DNA of 24,186 bases, from positions 1 to 24,186 of the forward strand of contig JAZOQB010000028.1 of NCBI GenBank assembly GCA_045655865.1, in the 5' to 3' direction. The notes beneath the pieces are model-generated. The model was not told where the DNA came from, made no database searches, and saw only the letters and a program-made list of their open reading frames with translations. The stretch is from RGIG5579 sp045655865. GTDB taxonomy: Bacteria > Bacillota > Clostridia > Oscillospirales > SIG627. This document shows positions 1 to 7,563 of the stretch, piece after piece. The first letter of the stretch is position 1; each line of letters opens with the position of its first letter. Made by a program: the position numbers and the translations under genes.

Positions 1-40
1 CCGCATAGTGCCCCCCCAAAAAAACACAGCACTTCCAAAA

Positions 41-76
41 CAAAAAGACCTCCCGCCACAGCGGAAGGTCTTTCTC
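41..76 (-). terminator. Rho-independent terminator of the YitT-family gene
   Basis: A 13-bp stem (44-56 with 61-73, one C-A mismatch, 4-nt loop) is followed on the minus strand by a short T-run. It lies about 75 nt beyond the stop of the YitT-family gene. The plus-strand side also has a pyrimidine-rich tail, so it may act in both directions. Confidence 0.75.
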
Positions 77-150
77 TCTGCACGAGCCCCCAGTCCTCAT
101 ATTTTTCCGGCGGTTCTTCTTACCCCAAGTAAAATTTCAGCCGGAGCGTT

Positions 151-1005
151 TCAAGCATCAAAATATCCGTAGATCTCATTGACTGGGCTCACGTAGGAAA
201 ACGTTCCCGGATGGGAGGAAAGGATCCCACGCAGTCTTGCCAATTTGTGCTTGGTGATCACGCATACCAGCATTTGGTTATCCTTCCCGGAATACATCCC
301 ACGAGCAAACAGAGATGTCACCCCATGCCCCAGTTTTTCCATGATCTCCCGACTCAAATCCAAAGATTCCGGCGTGACGATCTCCACCTTTAAAAGGGCA
401 TTGCCGCCTCGCAAAATACCGTCGCTGATTCTTCCGGTGACAAAAGAATAAAGGATACACAAGATCACCGGCTCCAAACGGTAACCGTATACAAAATAGG
501 AGGCACCCGCCACAGCGCAGTTAAGGGCAAAAATGATCCAAACCAGATTCCAGTGCGGCCTGGCAGCTCGCACACAGGCGGCCAGAATATCGGTTCCCCC
601 GGTGGAGCCGTTCTGCCTTAAAGCCAGTCCGTACAAAGCTCCATCAACCACACCGGCCGCTATGGGAGCAAGCAAGGCACTGAATGGAGTTTGATACTGA
701 AAAGCGCTCAAATCCATCTTTTCCACCGCCAGAAGGAAAACAGAAAAAAACAGAGAAAAGAACAAACTTTTGACTACATATTCCCGATCCACCAGAAATT
801 GTGCCGCCAAGCACAAAGGCAGATTCATAATGAGCGTAGAAATCCCCACGGGAACCCCCCACCTGTATTGGATCATGGTAGCAATCCCGTGAAGTCCGGA
901 AGGCGCAAACTCATTTCCAAAGATCAAAAGCTGAAAATTTACGGCCATACAAAAGGCCGAGATCAAAAGCAACACATAGGATCGTATCGTCCGCCTCACG
1001 TTCAT
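151..1005 (-). CDS. YitT family membrane protein (DUF161 plus DUF2179)
   Basis: This is a predicted integral membrane protein of 284 aa. The N-terminal two thirds hold about five hydrophobic segments, beginning with the one after the start (RSYVLLLISAFCMAVNF). A glycine-rich stretch reading NGSTGGTDILA is typical of the YitT family. The C-terminal roughly 85 residues (from LLKVEIVTPESLDL to the end) form the soluble DUF2179 domain. The family is widespread in Firmicutes, often in several copies, and its transport or sensing role is not established. I chose the ATG at 1005 because AGGGAAGGGG sits just upstream. A longer GTG reading from 1065 has no ribosome binding site. The gene is divergent from the LysR regulator at 1196, so that regulator could control it (inference). 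Family assignment is firm; function is unknown. Confidence 0.88.
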   Translation of the reverse strand: MNVRRTIRSYVLLLISAFCMAVNFQLLIFGNEFAPSGLHGIATMIQYRWGVPVGISTLIMNLPLCLAAQFLVDREYVVKSLFFSLFFSVFLLAVEKMDLSAFQYQTPFSALLAPIAAGVVDGALYGLALRQNGSTGGTDILAACVRAARPHWNLVWIIFALNCAVAGASYFVYGYRLEPVILCILYSFVTGRISDGILRGGNALLKVEIVTPESLDLSREIMEKLGHGVTSLFARGMYSGKDNQMLVCVITKHKLARLRGILSSHPGTFSYVSPVNEIYGYFDA

Positions 1006-1089
1006 CTTCCCCTTCCCTACCGATTTTGTCGCACGCTTTGCAAAAATATGAGCATCTCTCCGCACGTTTTTGATTTTTTTTGAAAAGTC

Positions 1090-1118
1090 TTGATTTTTCT
1101 GCCATTCGGTTTTATACT
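1090..1118 (+). promoter_or_regulatory. Promoter for the LysR-type regulator
   Basis: TTGATT at 1090-1095 and TATACT at 1113-1118 are separated by 17 bp, about 75 nt upstream of the LysR start. The 1119-1190 stretch is very AT-rich and holds short inverted repeats such as TTCAAAATTGAA. This is where an autoregulatory LysR site would be expected, but no clear T-N11-A box can be fixed. Confidence 0.55.
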
Positions 1119-1195
1119 AAATCTATAATTAAAAATTTTATTTTCTTCGTTTTCGATTCAAAATTGAAATAATTAAAATCATTGTGGATGGAAAA

Positions 1196-2071
1196 ATGGA
1201 TATTAAGGTTTTAAAGAATTTTGTAGAGATCGTGGACAGCGGATCTCTCACCGCCGCCTCCAAAAAGCTTTTCATCGCCCAACCGGCACTTTCCAACCAG
1301 CTCAAGACCTTAGAGCGGGAGATGGGCACCACCCTTTTGGACCGCAATTCTCGCCGGCAGAAGCTGACCGATGCAGGCCGACTCTTCTACGAGCGCGCCA
1401 AAAGCATTCTCTTGTTGGAGAATGCCATGTTACAGGAGATCCGCGACGCAGGAGAAGGCGAGCTTGGATGTTTGAAAATCGCCACCATTCAATCCGGAGA
1501 AATTGATCTTCTGCAAGAAATCATTCCCCTTTTTTCAAAAAAATATCCTAAGATCACCTATGAGATCAATGAAAAACTGTCTGATGACATCCTGCGCCTT
1601 CTGGAAGACGGCGAAGTGGAGATCGGCGTAGTAAGTACACCCTGTCCTCTCACCCCGGAAATGGACGCCTTTTACATCAGCGACGAAAAGCTTGTCTGCG
1701 CCTATAACCCGGACTTCTTCGATTTTTCCGAAGAAGATGACCAAATTCCACTGACAGCTCTGGCCGACGCACCGATCCTCATCATTCGACGCTACGAGGA
1801 AATGTTTCGCTCTCTTTGCGAAGAAGAGCGTTTTTGCCCCAACATCCGAGCAGTAAATAAGCAGCTGACCATCAACCTCAAGTGGGCAGAAGCCGGCTTA
1901 GGGGTCGCCATCGTCCCGGAAAACGGTCTCTCCTACTGTGCAAGACCCATGAAGTACAAGCAACTGCAAGGGGAAAAGCTGGGCATTCGTCGGGCTATCG
2001 TCACCATGAAAAACAGCTTTCACTCGAAAGCCGCGCAAAATTTCCTGGCCTTGTGCAAAGAAAAGCTGTGA
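1196..2071 (+). CDS. LysR-family transcriptional regulator
   Basis: This is a 291-aa DNA-binding regulator. Residues about 1-60 form the LysR winged helix-turn-helix: it starts MDIKVLKNFVEIVDSGSL and continues with the TAASKKLFIAQPALSNQLK helices. A linker helix follows, then a periplasmic-binding-like effector domain from about residue 90 (LGCLKIATIQSGEIDLL) to the end. Length is normal for the family. The ATG at 1196 is preferred over the one at 1184 because GGATGG then lies at a suitable distance and the reading begins exactly at the conserved LysR N-terminus. It diverges from the YitT-family gene, an arrangement in which LysR proteins often control the neighbour. The effector is unknown. 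It ends at a strong hairpin at 2150-2187. Confidence 0.93.
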   Translation: MDIKVLKNFVEIVDSGSLTAASKKLFIAQPALSNQLKTLEREMGTTLLDRNSRRQKLTDAGRLFYERAKSILLLENAMLQEIRDAGEGELGCLKIATIQSGEIDLLQEIIPLFSKKYPKITYEINEKLSDDILRLLEDGEVEIGVVSTPCPLTPEMDAFYISDEKLVCAYNPDFFDFSEEDDQIPLTALADAPILIIRRYEEMFRSLCEEERFCPNIRAVNKQLTINLKWAEAGLGVAIVPENGLSYCARPMKYKQLQGEKLGIRRAIVTMKNSFHSKAAQNFLALCKEKL

Positions 2072-2149
2072 GGCCACCCGCTCACCCCAAAGCTTTGCCA
2101 AAAAGGGTGATCAGAGAAAAAAACGGCACAAAGACCATTTTGAAAAAAG

Positions 2150-2187
2150 AAAAAGATCGGGGCAGGTTCTGCCCCGATCTTTTTTTC
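2150..2187. terminator. Bidirectional terminator between convergent transcripts
   Basis: A perfect stem of about 15 bp (AAAAGATCGGGGCAG at 2151-2165 with its complement ending near 2183, 3-nt loop) is flanked by A-runs on the left and T-runs on the right. It can stop both the LysR transcript (plus) and the seven-gene lipoprotein operon (minus). Confidence 0.92.
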
Positions 2188-2228
2188 TGATTGTTTGATT
2201 TGCATATCTAAAAACATCAAAATACGCC

Positions 2229-3296
2229 TTATTCCTCGATCCGTACCGCATTTTCCAAGATCACCTGGAGGCTTTTGTCCCAGCGAACGCTCTCCCAAAT
2301 GATCTCCCTGGTGTAGTAGGCCTCAAATTCCTCCACAGAGGCAAACTCTGTCATTTCGCTTTGATAATACTTCTCCAGCCCGGCCCGGTATTCTTCTTCG
2401 GATAAAGTGGTCCCTAAAAGCCGAGAGACCTGAATACAGACCATGTCCACTTTTACGCGGCTCTCAGCATCCTCCCGAGCCATGGTCTCGATCTGCTCCA
2501 GCGTATATCCCAGATACCCCGTAACGTATTCCTCATAGCTCATCTCATAACTCTGGGCTACCGTGTTGATGTCGTTTTTGTATTTTTCAATGTACTGCTC
2601 AATCTCTTTTTCCGGATACTTTTTCACCTTCACCGTTTCCATAAAGGCGTCAAATACCGCTTGGTTTTTGTTGTTTTCCTTGGTGCTGAGAATGTCCTCT
2701 TTCACAGCGTTCCGAAATTCCTCTACCGTGCCAAAGCCATAGTCTCCCAGCCCCATAACAAATTCATCGGTACATTCCGGTATTTTAGGCTCGTACACTC
2801 CCAAAACCTTTCCTTGCACCGAAACCGTCTGGCCGGCCCAGCTTCCCAAAGAACTGTCACCCTCAGGAAAAGTGTACTCCGTCTCTCTGATATCTCCTGC
2901 AGCAGCGCCCTCCAAAACACGGGCAAGCGCCCGAAGCAGATCCCCGTTTGTTTCCAATCCCAAAATCAAATCCAGGCCTGTTTGGGAGAGATCCTCCAGA
3001 TATTTCCCATCCATGAACATAGAAACGTCGATCTTTACTTTGTCATAAAGTGCCGCCGGCTCATCGGTCGGAGTAAACTGAGCTTTGGTAAGCAGCACCT
3101 GAAAAACAACGTCGTCGATCTCCTCTTCCGAGCAAACACCGGGAGGATCAAAAGCGGCACGCACGCCCATATAGTCTCCAAATTCCACGTATTTGGAAAG
3201 ATCGTAATCGTACCGTGCCTGCGACTCGTGGGAGCAAGCGATCATCGCCACGCCCAAAAGCGCTACGGTCAACAGCAAAGAAAAAATCTTTTTCAT
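2229..3296 (-). CDS. Trigger-factor-like lipoprotein, third of three tandem copies
   Basis: A 355-aa predicted surface lipoprotein. The N-terminus is a type II signal peptide with lipobox AMIAC, lipidated Cys21. The mature part follows the plan of trigger factor without its ribosome-binding head. A diverged FKBP-like domain (about 75-170) is followed by a helical region opening with PECTDEFVMGLGDYGFGTVEEF, shortened here to its first element (PECTDEFVM), equivalent to the LPELDDEFA start of the trigger-factor C domain. The FKBP part has lost the GSG-FIPGFE loop, so isomerase activity is doubtful; a chaperone or holdase role outside the membrane is inferred. The ATG at 3296 has AGAGG upstream and lies 16 nt after the previous stop; the longer reading would overlap that gene without need. 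Confidence 0.8.
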   Translation of the reverse strand: MKKIFSLLLTVALLGVAMIACSHESQARYDYDLSKYVEFGDYMGVRAAFDPPGVCSEEEIDDVVFQVLLTKAQFTPTDEPAALYDKVKIDVSMFMDGKYLEDLSQTGLDLILGLETNGDLLRALARVLEGAAAGDIRETEYTFPEGDSSLGSWAGQTVSVQGKVLGVYEPKIPECTDEFVMGLGDYGFGTVEEFRNAVKEDILSTKENNKNQAVFDAFMETVKVKKYPEKEIEQYIEKYKNDINTVAQSYEMSYEEYVTGYLGYTLEQIETMAREDAESRVKVDMVCIQVSRLLGTTLSEEEYRAGLEKYYQSEMTEFASVEEFEAYYTREIIWESVRWDKSLQVILENAVRIEE

Positions 3297-3312
3297 AAAA
3301 ACCTCTTGATTT

Positions 3313-4437
3313 CTATTTTTCCAAAGGGATCGCACGTTCCGCCAGCATCAAAAGCGCCTTGTCCCAAATCAAATTCTGCCGGATCTTGTTTTCTCCCAAA
3401 GCAGCAACGAATTCCTCTGCTGAGGAATAACTCCCCGCTTCCTTTTGAAAATATCTCTCCACACCGGCCTGATATTCTTCCTGGGTCAGGGTAACGGTGA
3501 ACACCCGGGAGAGCTGGGTTAAGATCATATCGTTCTTTACCATCCCTTCCCCATAGCTGCGGGAAGAACTTTCAAAGGTCTCCTGGTCAATACCGGACTT
3601 TTGGAGATAGTCGGAAAAACTCAAGCCCTGCCTTTGAGCCTGGTTCTGATAGTAACTTTCAAAATCATCCATATACGCCTGCAATTCCTTTTCCGGGTAT
3701 TGCAAGACCGTCACGCTTTCCAAAAAGGCGTCCCAAACGGCTTGGACTTTCTTTTGCATTTTGTACTCCAAAATGTCCTGCCGAACCGACTCCCGAAACT
3801 CGTCTACGGTTTTCAGATCTCCCAGCCCCATCGTCTTCACCAACTCGTCGTCCAGCTCCGGCAAAAGATGTTCATACACCACGTTCACCTTCGCCACCGC
3901 ACTCACCTTTTTTCCTGGTACGGTGGAGGAGAGAAGAACGTTCTCATGGTAAGTATAAGCCACAGTTCTCTCTTCCCCCGGGGCAGCGCCGATCAGCTCC
4001 TCACCCAAAAGGTCGTCCAGTTCAAATCCTGTGACCTTTCCCGTCACAAGCTCCACTCCGTCCTGAGAATACTCTTCCCAAATTTTGCCGTCCAAATAAA
4101 CGGTCAGGTCAAATTCCACTTTATCAAAGCGATCGGCCGGCCCATCTTTTCTGGTAAAAGAAGCCTGTGAAAGAAGGATCTGAGTAATAGCCTCCTCCCA
4201 CTCATCCGCCGTGCAAACCTCGGGGTCCTCGAAGGATGCCTGCACCGCTGTATAGTCCCCCAGCACAATATATTCCGAAAGATCGTATTGGTATCGCTCA
4301 TCCTTCGTTTCTTGTCCCTGGCTTACTTCCGTTTTCGGCTCTGTTGCCGTTCCCATTTCTCTTTCTTGGCTTTTACACCCGGAAAAAAACGCGAGAATCA
4401 GGGAAAAAGCAAGAAGAGCAGACAAAATCTTTTTCAA
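3313..4437 (-). CDS. Trigger-factor-like lipoprotein, second of three tandem copies
   Basis: A 374-aa predicted lipoprotein starting at TTG. The Shine-Dalgarno AAGGGGA overlaps the stop codon of the preceding gene, only 12 nt away, which supports this start. The signal peptide ends in FFSGC with lipidated Cys21. The mature chain holds a FKBP-like region (about 100-195, with VEFDLTVYLDGK and the closing VPGKKVSAVAKVNVVYE). It continues with LPELDDELVKTMGLGDLKT, shared with the start of the trigger-factor C-terminal domain, and then long helices. The segment YDLSEYIVLGDYTAVQASF is shared with the next paralogue. The FKBP signature is partly degraded. The role is inferred as extracytoplasmic folding help for secreted proteins. 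The TTG start may set its level below the first copy. Confidence 0.82.
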   Translation of the reverse strand: MKKILSALLAFSLILAFFSGCKSQEREMGTATEPKTEVSQGQETKDERYQYDLSEYIVLGDYTAVQASFEDPEVCTADEWEEAITQILLSQASFTRKDGPADRFDKVEFDLTVYLDGKIWEEYSQDGVELVTGKVTGFELDDLLGEELIGAAPGEERTVAYTYHENVLLSSTVPGKKVSAVAKVNVVYEHLLPELDDELVKTMGLGDLKTVDEFRESVRQDILEYKMQKKVQAVWDAFLESVTVLQYPEKELQAYMDDFESYYQNQAQRQGLSFSDYLQKSGIDQETFESSSRSYGEGMVKNDMILTQLSRVFTVTLTQEEYQAGVERYFQKEAGSYSSAEEFVAALGENKIRQNLIWDKALLMLAERAIPLEK

Positions 4438-4449
4438 ATCTTCGTCCCC

Positions 4450-5685
4450 TTATCCCGCTTTCACGGCCAGCTCTAAAACCCGCTCCATGACAGCGGCTCT
4501 CATAACTTCATTTTCAAAGTAATCCGCCCCATACATTTCCACGTAATAGGCGATAAACGCTTTTAAGCTTCCAAAATACATGGCTTGAGGGCTATTTTCA
4601 TACAGTCCGCGGATCATCGCCTCGATCTGTTCGTCCTGACAGACGATCCCCTCTGCCTGAGCGATCAGACGGATCATCACGTCCTCCTTAAAAGCATCCT
4701 GAGAAGCCAGAACCACGTTTTTGGAAAACTCCTCGTAGCTGACGCCCAATTGCTTTTGGCAATAATCCTCAATGGTCATCTCCATGCTATCAGCTTCCTG
4801 CTGAAACAGGCCGGTTAACTGCTCCTTGTAATAGGCCAATTCCGTTTCCCCGTATTCCAGCACCGTGCTGTTTTTAAGGATCTGTCTTTGCAAGTAGCGT
4901 TTCAAACCGGCTCGGGCCTGTTCGGCCTGGTTATCATCCAGACTCTTTTTCACGTCCGCCCGAATCTCATCCATTGTTTTAAACTCAGTACCGAACACTT
5001 CGTTGAACAGTTCCGCCGTCAATTCGGGTATGGTAGGTCTTTGAATGGACTTGACCTTTATGAAAAAGCTCACGTTCTTTCCCGCAACCTCTGCCGATTC
5101 ATAGTAGGGAGAAAACGCAAGATCCAGGCGAAACTCCACTCCTACTCGAGCGCCCAGAATCCCTTCTTCAAATCCGTCAATGTAGCTACCGCTTCCAATG
5201 GCAACTTTCTGATCTTTGGCAGTAGCCTTGGGGTCTTCCACTCCATTGATCACGCCCCGGTAATCCACAACAACAACATCATACAGCTGAACCGTCCCAT
5301 CGCTGACCGTTTCATACTCATCATCCGGGATATAATTTTGCAAAAGAAGAAACACCAGGTAATTGTCCAATTTCTCCTGGCTCACCTCTTGAGCCAGAGC
5401 CGCATCATCCGGATAGGTGATCCCTTTGTATTCTCCCAAAGTCAAAAAACGAGAAAAATCGTCATACTGGAACAGCATCTTGTCCCGGTATACCCCACTG
5501 CGATAATCAGCCAAAAAAGCCCGGATCGCCTCATCGTCAGCTTTCTTTTGGGCCTCCTTCTTATCCTCCTGAGAAGTCTCTCCCGTAGTCTGGGCCGTCT
5601 CTTTTTCTTCTTCAGAACAAGCAGCAAAAGAAAGGATCAAGGAAAAGCACAAGGCGCAAACCGCCAAGCGTTTCCAAAGCTTCAT
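4450..5685 (-). CDS. FKBP/trigger-factor-like lipoprotein, first of three tandem copies
   Basis: A 411-aa predicted lipoprotein. The signal peptide ends in SFAAC, lipidated Cys23, followed by a Glu/Lys-rich spacer. This copy keeps the clearest FKBP-type peptidyl-prolyl isomerase domain (about 130-215): VVVVDYRGVINGVE, then GSGSYIDGFEEGILGARVGV and a closing AGKNVSFFIKVKSI. After it comes IPELTAELFNEVFGTEFKT, the trigger-factor C-domain opening, and a helical C-terminus. The N-terminal ribosome-docking domain of true trigger factor is absent and is replaced by the lipid anchor. The start ATG overlaps the folD stop (ATGA) and has AGAAGG upstream. Its position after lgt, which lipidates such proteins, fits. 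Best reading: membrane-anchored foldase outside the cytoplasmic membrane. Confidence 0.85.
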   Translation of the reverse strand: MKLWKRLAVCALCFSLILSFAACSEEEKETAQTTGETSQEDKKEAQKKADDEAIRAFLADYRSGVYRDKMLFQYDDFSRFLTLGEYKGITYPDDAALAQEVSQEKLDNYLVFLLLQNYIPDDEYETVSDGTVQLYDVVVVDYRGVINGVEDPKATAKDQKVAIGSGSYIDGFEEGILGARVGVEFRLDLAFSPYYESAEVAGKNVSFFIKVKSIQRPTIPELTAELFNEVFGTEFKTMDEIRADVKKSLDDNQAEQARAGLKRYLQRQILKNSTVLEYGETELAYYKEQLTGLFQQEADSMEMTIEDYCQKQLGVSYEEFSKNVVLASQDAFKEDVMIRLIAQAEGIVCQDEQIEAMIRGLYENSPQAMYFGSLKAFIAYYVEMYGADYFENEVMRAAVMERVLELAVKAG

Positions 5686-6548
5686 TTGTTACCTTCTTTC
5701 CGCTCAGCAAAAAGTCTCGCTGAGGTCAAGGTGTTCTGTAAAAGCAAGGTAATGGTCATAGGACCGACACCCCCGGGGACAGGAGTGATGAAGGATGCAA
5801 GGGGAGAGACCGTCTCAAAATCTACGTCTCCGCAAAGAACCCCTTCACTTCGGTTCATACCCACGTCAATAACAACAGCCCCCGGTTTCACCATGTCTGC
5901 TGTCACAAACTTGGCTTTTCCTACCGCCGCCACCAAAATATCCGCCTCGCGGCAGATCTCCGGAAGATTTTCGGTGCGAGAATGGCAGATGGTCACCGTG
6001 GCGTTTTGATGCAAAAGGAGCATCGCCATAGGCTTTCCAACGATATTGCTTCGTCCGATCACCACGGCTCTCTTTCCGGCAGGATCGATCCCGTATTCTT
6101 TCAAAAGTGCCATAATTCCCGCAGGTGTACAGGGGAGAAAATCAAAGTCTCCCACCATGATCCTTCCCGTATTCGCGTAAGAAAAGGCATCCACATCCTT
6201 GTCCGGGCGGATGCGCTCGATCACCTTTTTGGCATCGATCTGGGGCGGCACGGGAAGTTGAACCAAAATTCCGTGGATCTGGGGATCCCGGTTGAGATCA
6301 TCGATCAGCTCAAGCAGCTCCTCCTGGGAAGTTTTTTCCTCCAGGCGGTATTCCCGGGAGAGAAAGCCCACTTCATCACAGGCCTTCTTTTTATTTTTTA
6401 CATAAATACAAGAGGCAGGGTCTTCCCCAACAAGGATCACAGCAAGACCGGGTTGCACGCCGGTCTTCTCCAAGAGAGCTCGGCTCCCCTCTCGAATCTC
6501 TTCTCTGATTTTTTGGGAAGTTTTTTTGCCATCAATGATCTGTGCCAT
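5682..6548 (-). CDS. folD: Bifunctional methylenetetrahydrofolate dehydrogenase / methenyltetrahydrofolate cyclohydrolase
   Basis: FolD interconverts 5,10-methylene-THF, 5,10-methenyl-THF and 10-formyl-THF in the cytoplasm with NADP. The 288-aa length is standard. Visible motifs are the catalytic Tyr49-x3-Lys53 (IYVKNKKKACDEVGF), VQLPVPPQI, DKDVDAF with Asp120, the PCTPAGI loop near 139-145, the Rossmann dinucleotide motif GRSNIVGKPM (165-174) and the closing GGVGPMTITLLLQNT. The usual Gly after DKDVD is Ala here, a mild change. The ATG has AGAGGA upstream and overlaps the end of lgt by 17 nt; the stop overlaps the next gene as ATGA. Its place between lgt and lipoprotein genes is metabolically unexpected, but it is translationally embedded in the operon. 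Confidence 0.97.
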   Translation of the reverse strand: MAQIIDGKKTSQKIREEIREGSRALLEKTGVQPGLAVILVGEDPASCIYVKNKKKACDEVGFLSREYRLEEKTSQEELLELIDDLNRDPQIHGILVQLPVPPQIDAKKVIERIRPDKDVDAFSYANTGRIMVGDFDFLPCTPAGIMALLKEYGIDPAGKRAVVIGRSNIVGKPMAMLLLHQNATVTICHSRTENLPEICREADILVAAVGKAKFVTADMVKPGAVVIDVGMNRSEGVLCGDVDFETVSPLASFITPVPGGVGPMTITLLLQNTLTSARLFAERKEGNK

Positions 6549-7563
6549 GAGAATCCTCTTTCTTTTTTACTGTTTTTTCTTTGTTTGTCTTTTTTCTTTC
6601 GGCGATCTCATCTTCCGTTTTTTCCATCACGCCGTCCTCTTCCGGAACAGCTCCCTGATCGGCCGTTATTGTTACGTTTTTTTCAGTGATGGCAGTCTCT
6701 TTTCCTTGGGATTCCTCCACAGGGGCTCCCTTTCCTTCTTTTCGGAAAAGTAAGAGCGTCACCAAAAGCACCGCGCCCGCCAATGCGGAAAGTACGCCGA
6801 TGCACTGCGCCAATCTTAACGATCCGATCATCAAAGAATCGGTGCGAAGCCCCTCTACTAGGGTACGACCGATACCGTACCAGATCAGATAAAAGCAGAA
6901 GATCTCTCCATGAAACTTCTTTTTGCGATACAAAAGGAAGGCGGCGATCAAGAAACCGGAAAAGGTAATAACAGATTCATAAAGGAAGGTGGGGTGCACC
7001 GGACCGATCCCATTGACCTTCATTCCCCAGGGAAGAACATTTTTCATCACTTCCCCGTGGGCCTCGCCATTCACGAAATTTCCCCAGCGTCCGATGGCCT
7101 GAGCCAGAAGAAGCCCGGGCGCCATGACGTCGTAAATCATCAAAGGGTTTTGCTTTTTCACCTTCGCCACAACAAGTACCGCAATCGCACCGGCGATCAC
7201 AGCCCCGTAAATGGCAATCCCCCCTTCCCAGACGGCAATGGCTTTATAAAGGCCCTGGAAAAAGGTGCGCCCTTGGAAGTAAATGTCCAAATTGGCCAAA
7301 ACATACATCAGTCTGGCACCTACAATCCCGGAAGGGATGGCGGCAATGAAATAATCCAGGAAGGAATCGGTATTCAGCCCTTCTTTTTTCACTGCATTGC
7401 GTAAGATCAAAACACAGGCCAAAAGCATGCCCACACAAATGATAACTCCATACCAAGCCACGGAAAAGACGCCGAAAAGGTCTTCAAAGAGATATCGATT
7501 CATGGTAAAGGGCCCGATTCCCAATTCCGGGAATTCCACAATGGTGGTAGCAGCGCGAATCAT
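6532..7563 (-). CDS. lgt: Prolipoprotein diacylglyceryl transferase with C-terminal charged tail
   Basis: Lgt moves a diacylglyceryl group from phosphatidylglycerol to the lipobox cysteine of prolipoproteins in the cytoplasmic membrane. The 343-aa protein has about seven hydrophobic segments, the Lgt signature GRWGNFVNGEAHG (158-170, Arg159), HPTFLYES (190-197) and YGIGRTLVEGLRTDSL with Arg233 and Arg240. The stretch GGIAIYGAVIAG is the Firmicute form of the HGG region. From about residue 274 there is an unusual hydrophilic tail of about 70 residues rich in Glu and Lys; typical Lgt proteins end near 270-290. The ATG overlaps the ymfH stop (ATGA) and has GGAGAAG upstream. Co-transcription with three lipoprotein genes gives it direct client neighbours. 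Confidence 0.96.
   Translation of the reverse strand: MIRAATTIVEFPELGIGPFTMNRYLFEDLFGVFSVAWYGVIICVGMLLACVLILRNAVKKEGLNTDSFLDYFIAAIPSGIVGARLMYVLANLDIYFQGRTFFQGLYKAIAVWEGGIAIYGAVIAGAIAVLVVAKVKKQNPLMIYDVMAPGLLLAQAIGRWGNFVNGEAHGEVMKNVLPWGMKVNGIGPVHPTFLYESVITFSGFLIAAFLLYRKKKFHGEIFCFYLIWYGIGRTLVEGLRTDSLMIGSLRLAQCIGVLSALAGAVLLVTLLLFRKEGKGAPVEESQGKETAITEKNVTITADQGAVPEEDGVMEKTEDEIAERKKTNKEKTVKKKEDSHGTDH

Noticed and set aside
1006..1065. 20-residue N-terminal extension of the YitT-family protein from a GTG
   Set aside because: No ribosome binding site at the GTG, while the ATG at 1005 has a strong one and starts right before the first membrane segment.
4888..6009. 373-codon plus-strand open frame opposite foldase copy 1 and folD
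   Set aside because: Antisense to two clear genes; product is low-complexity with no recognisable domain.
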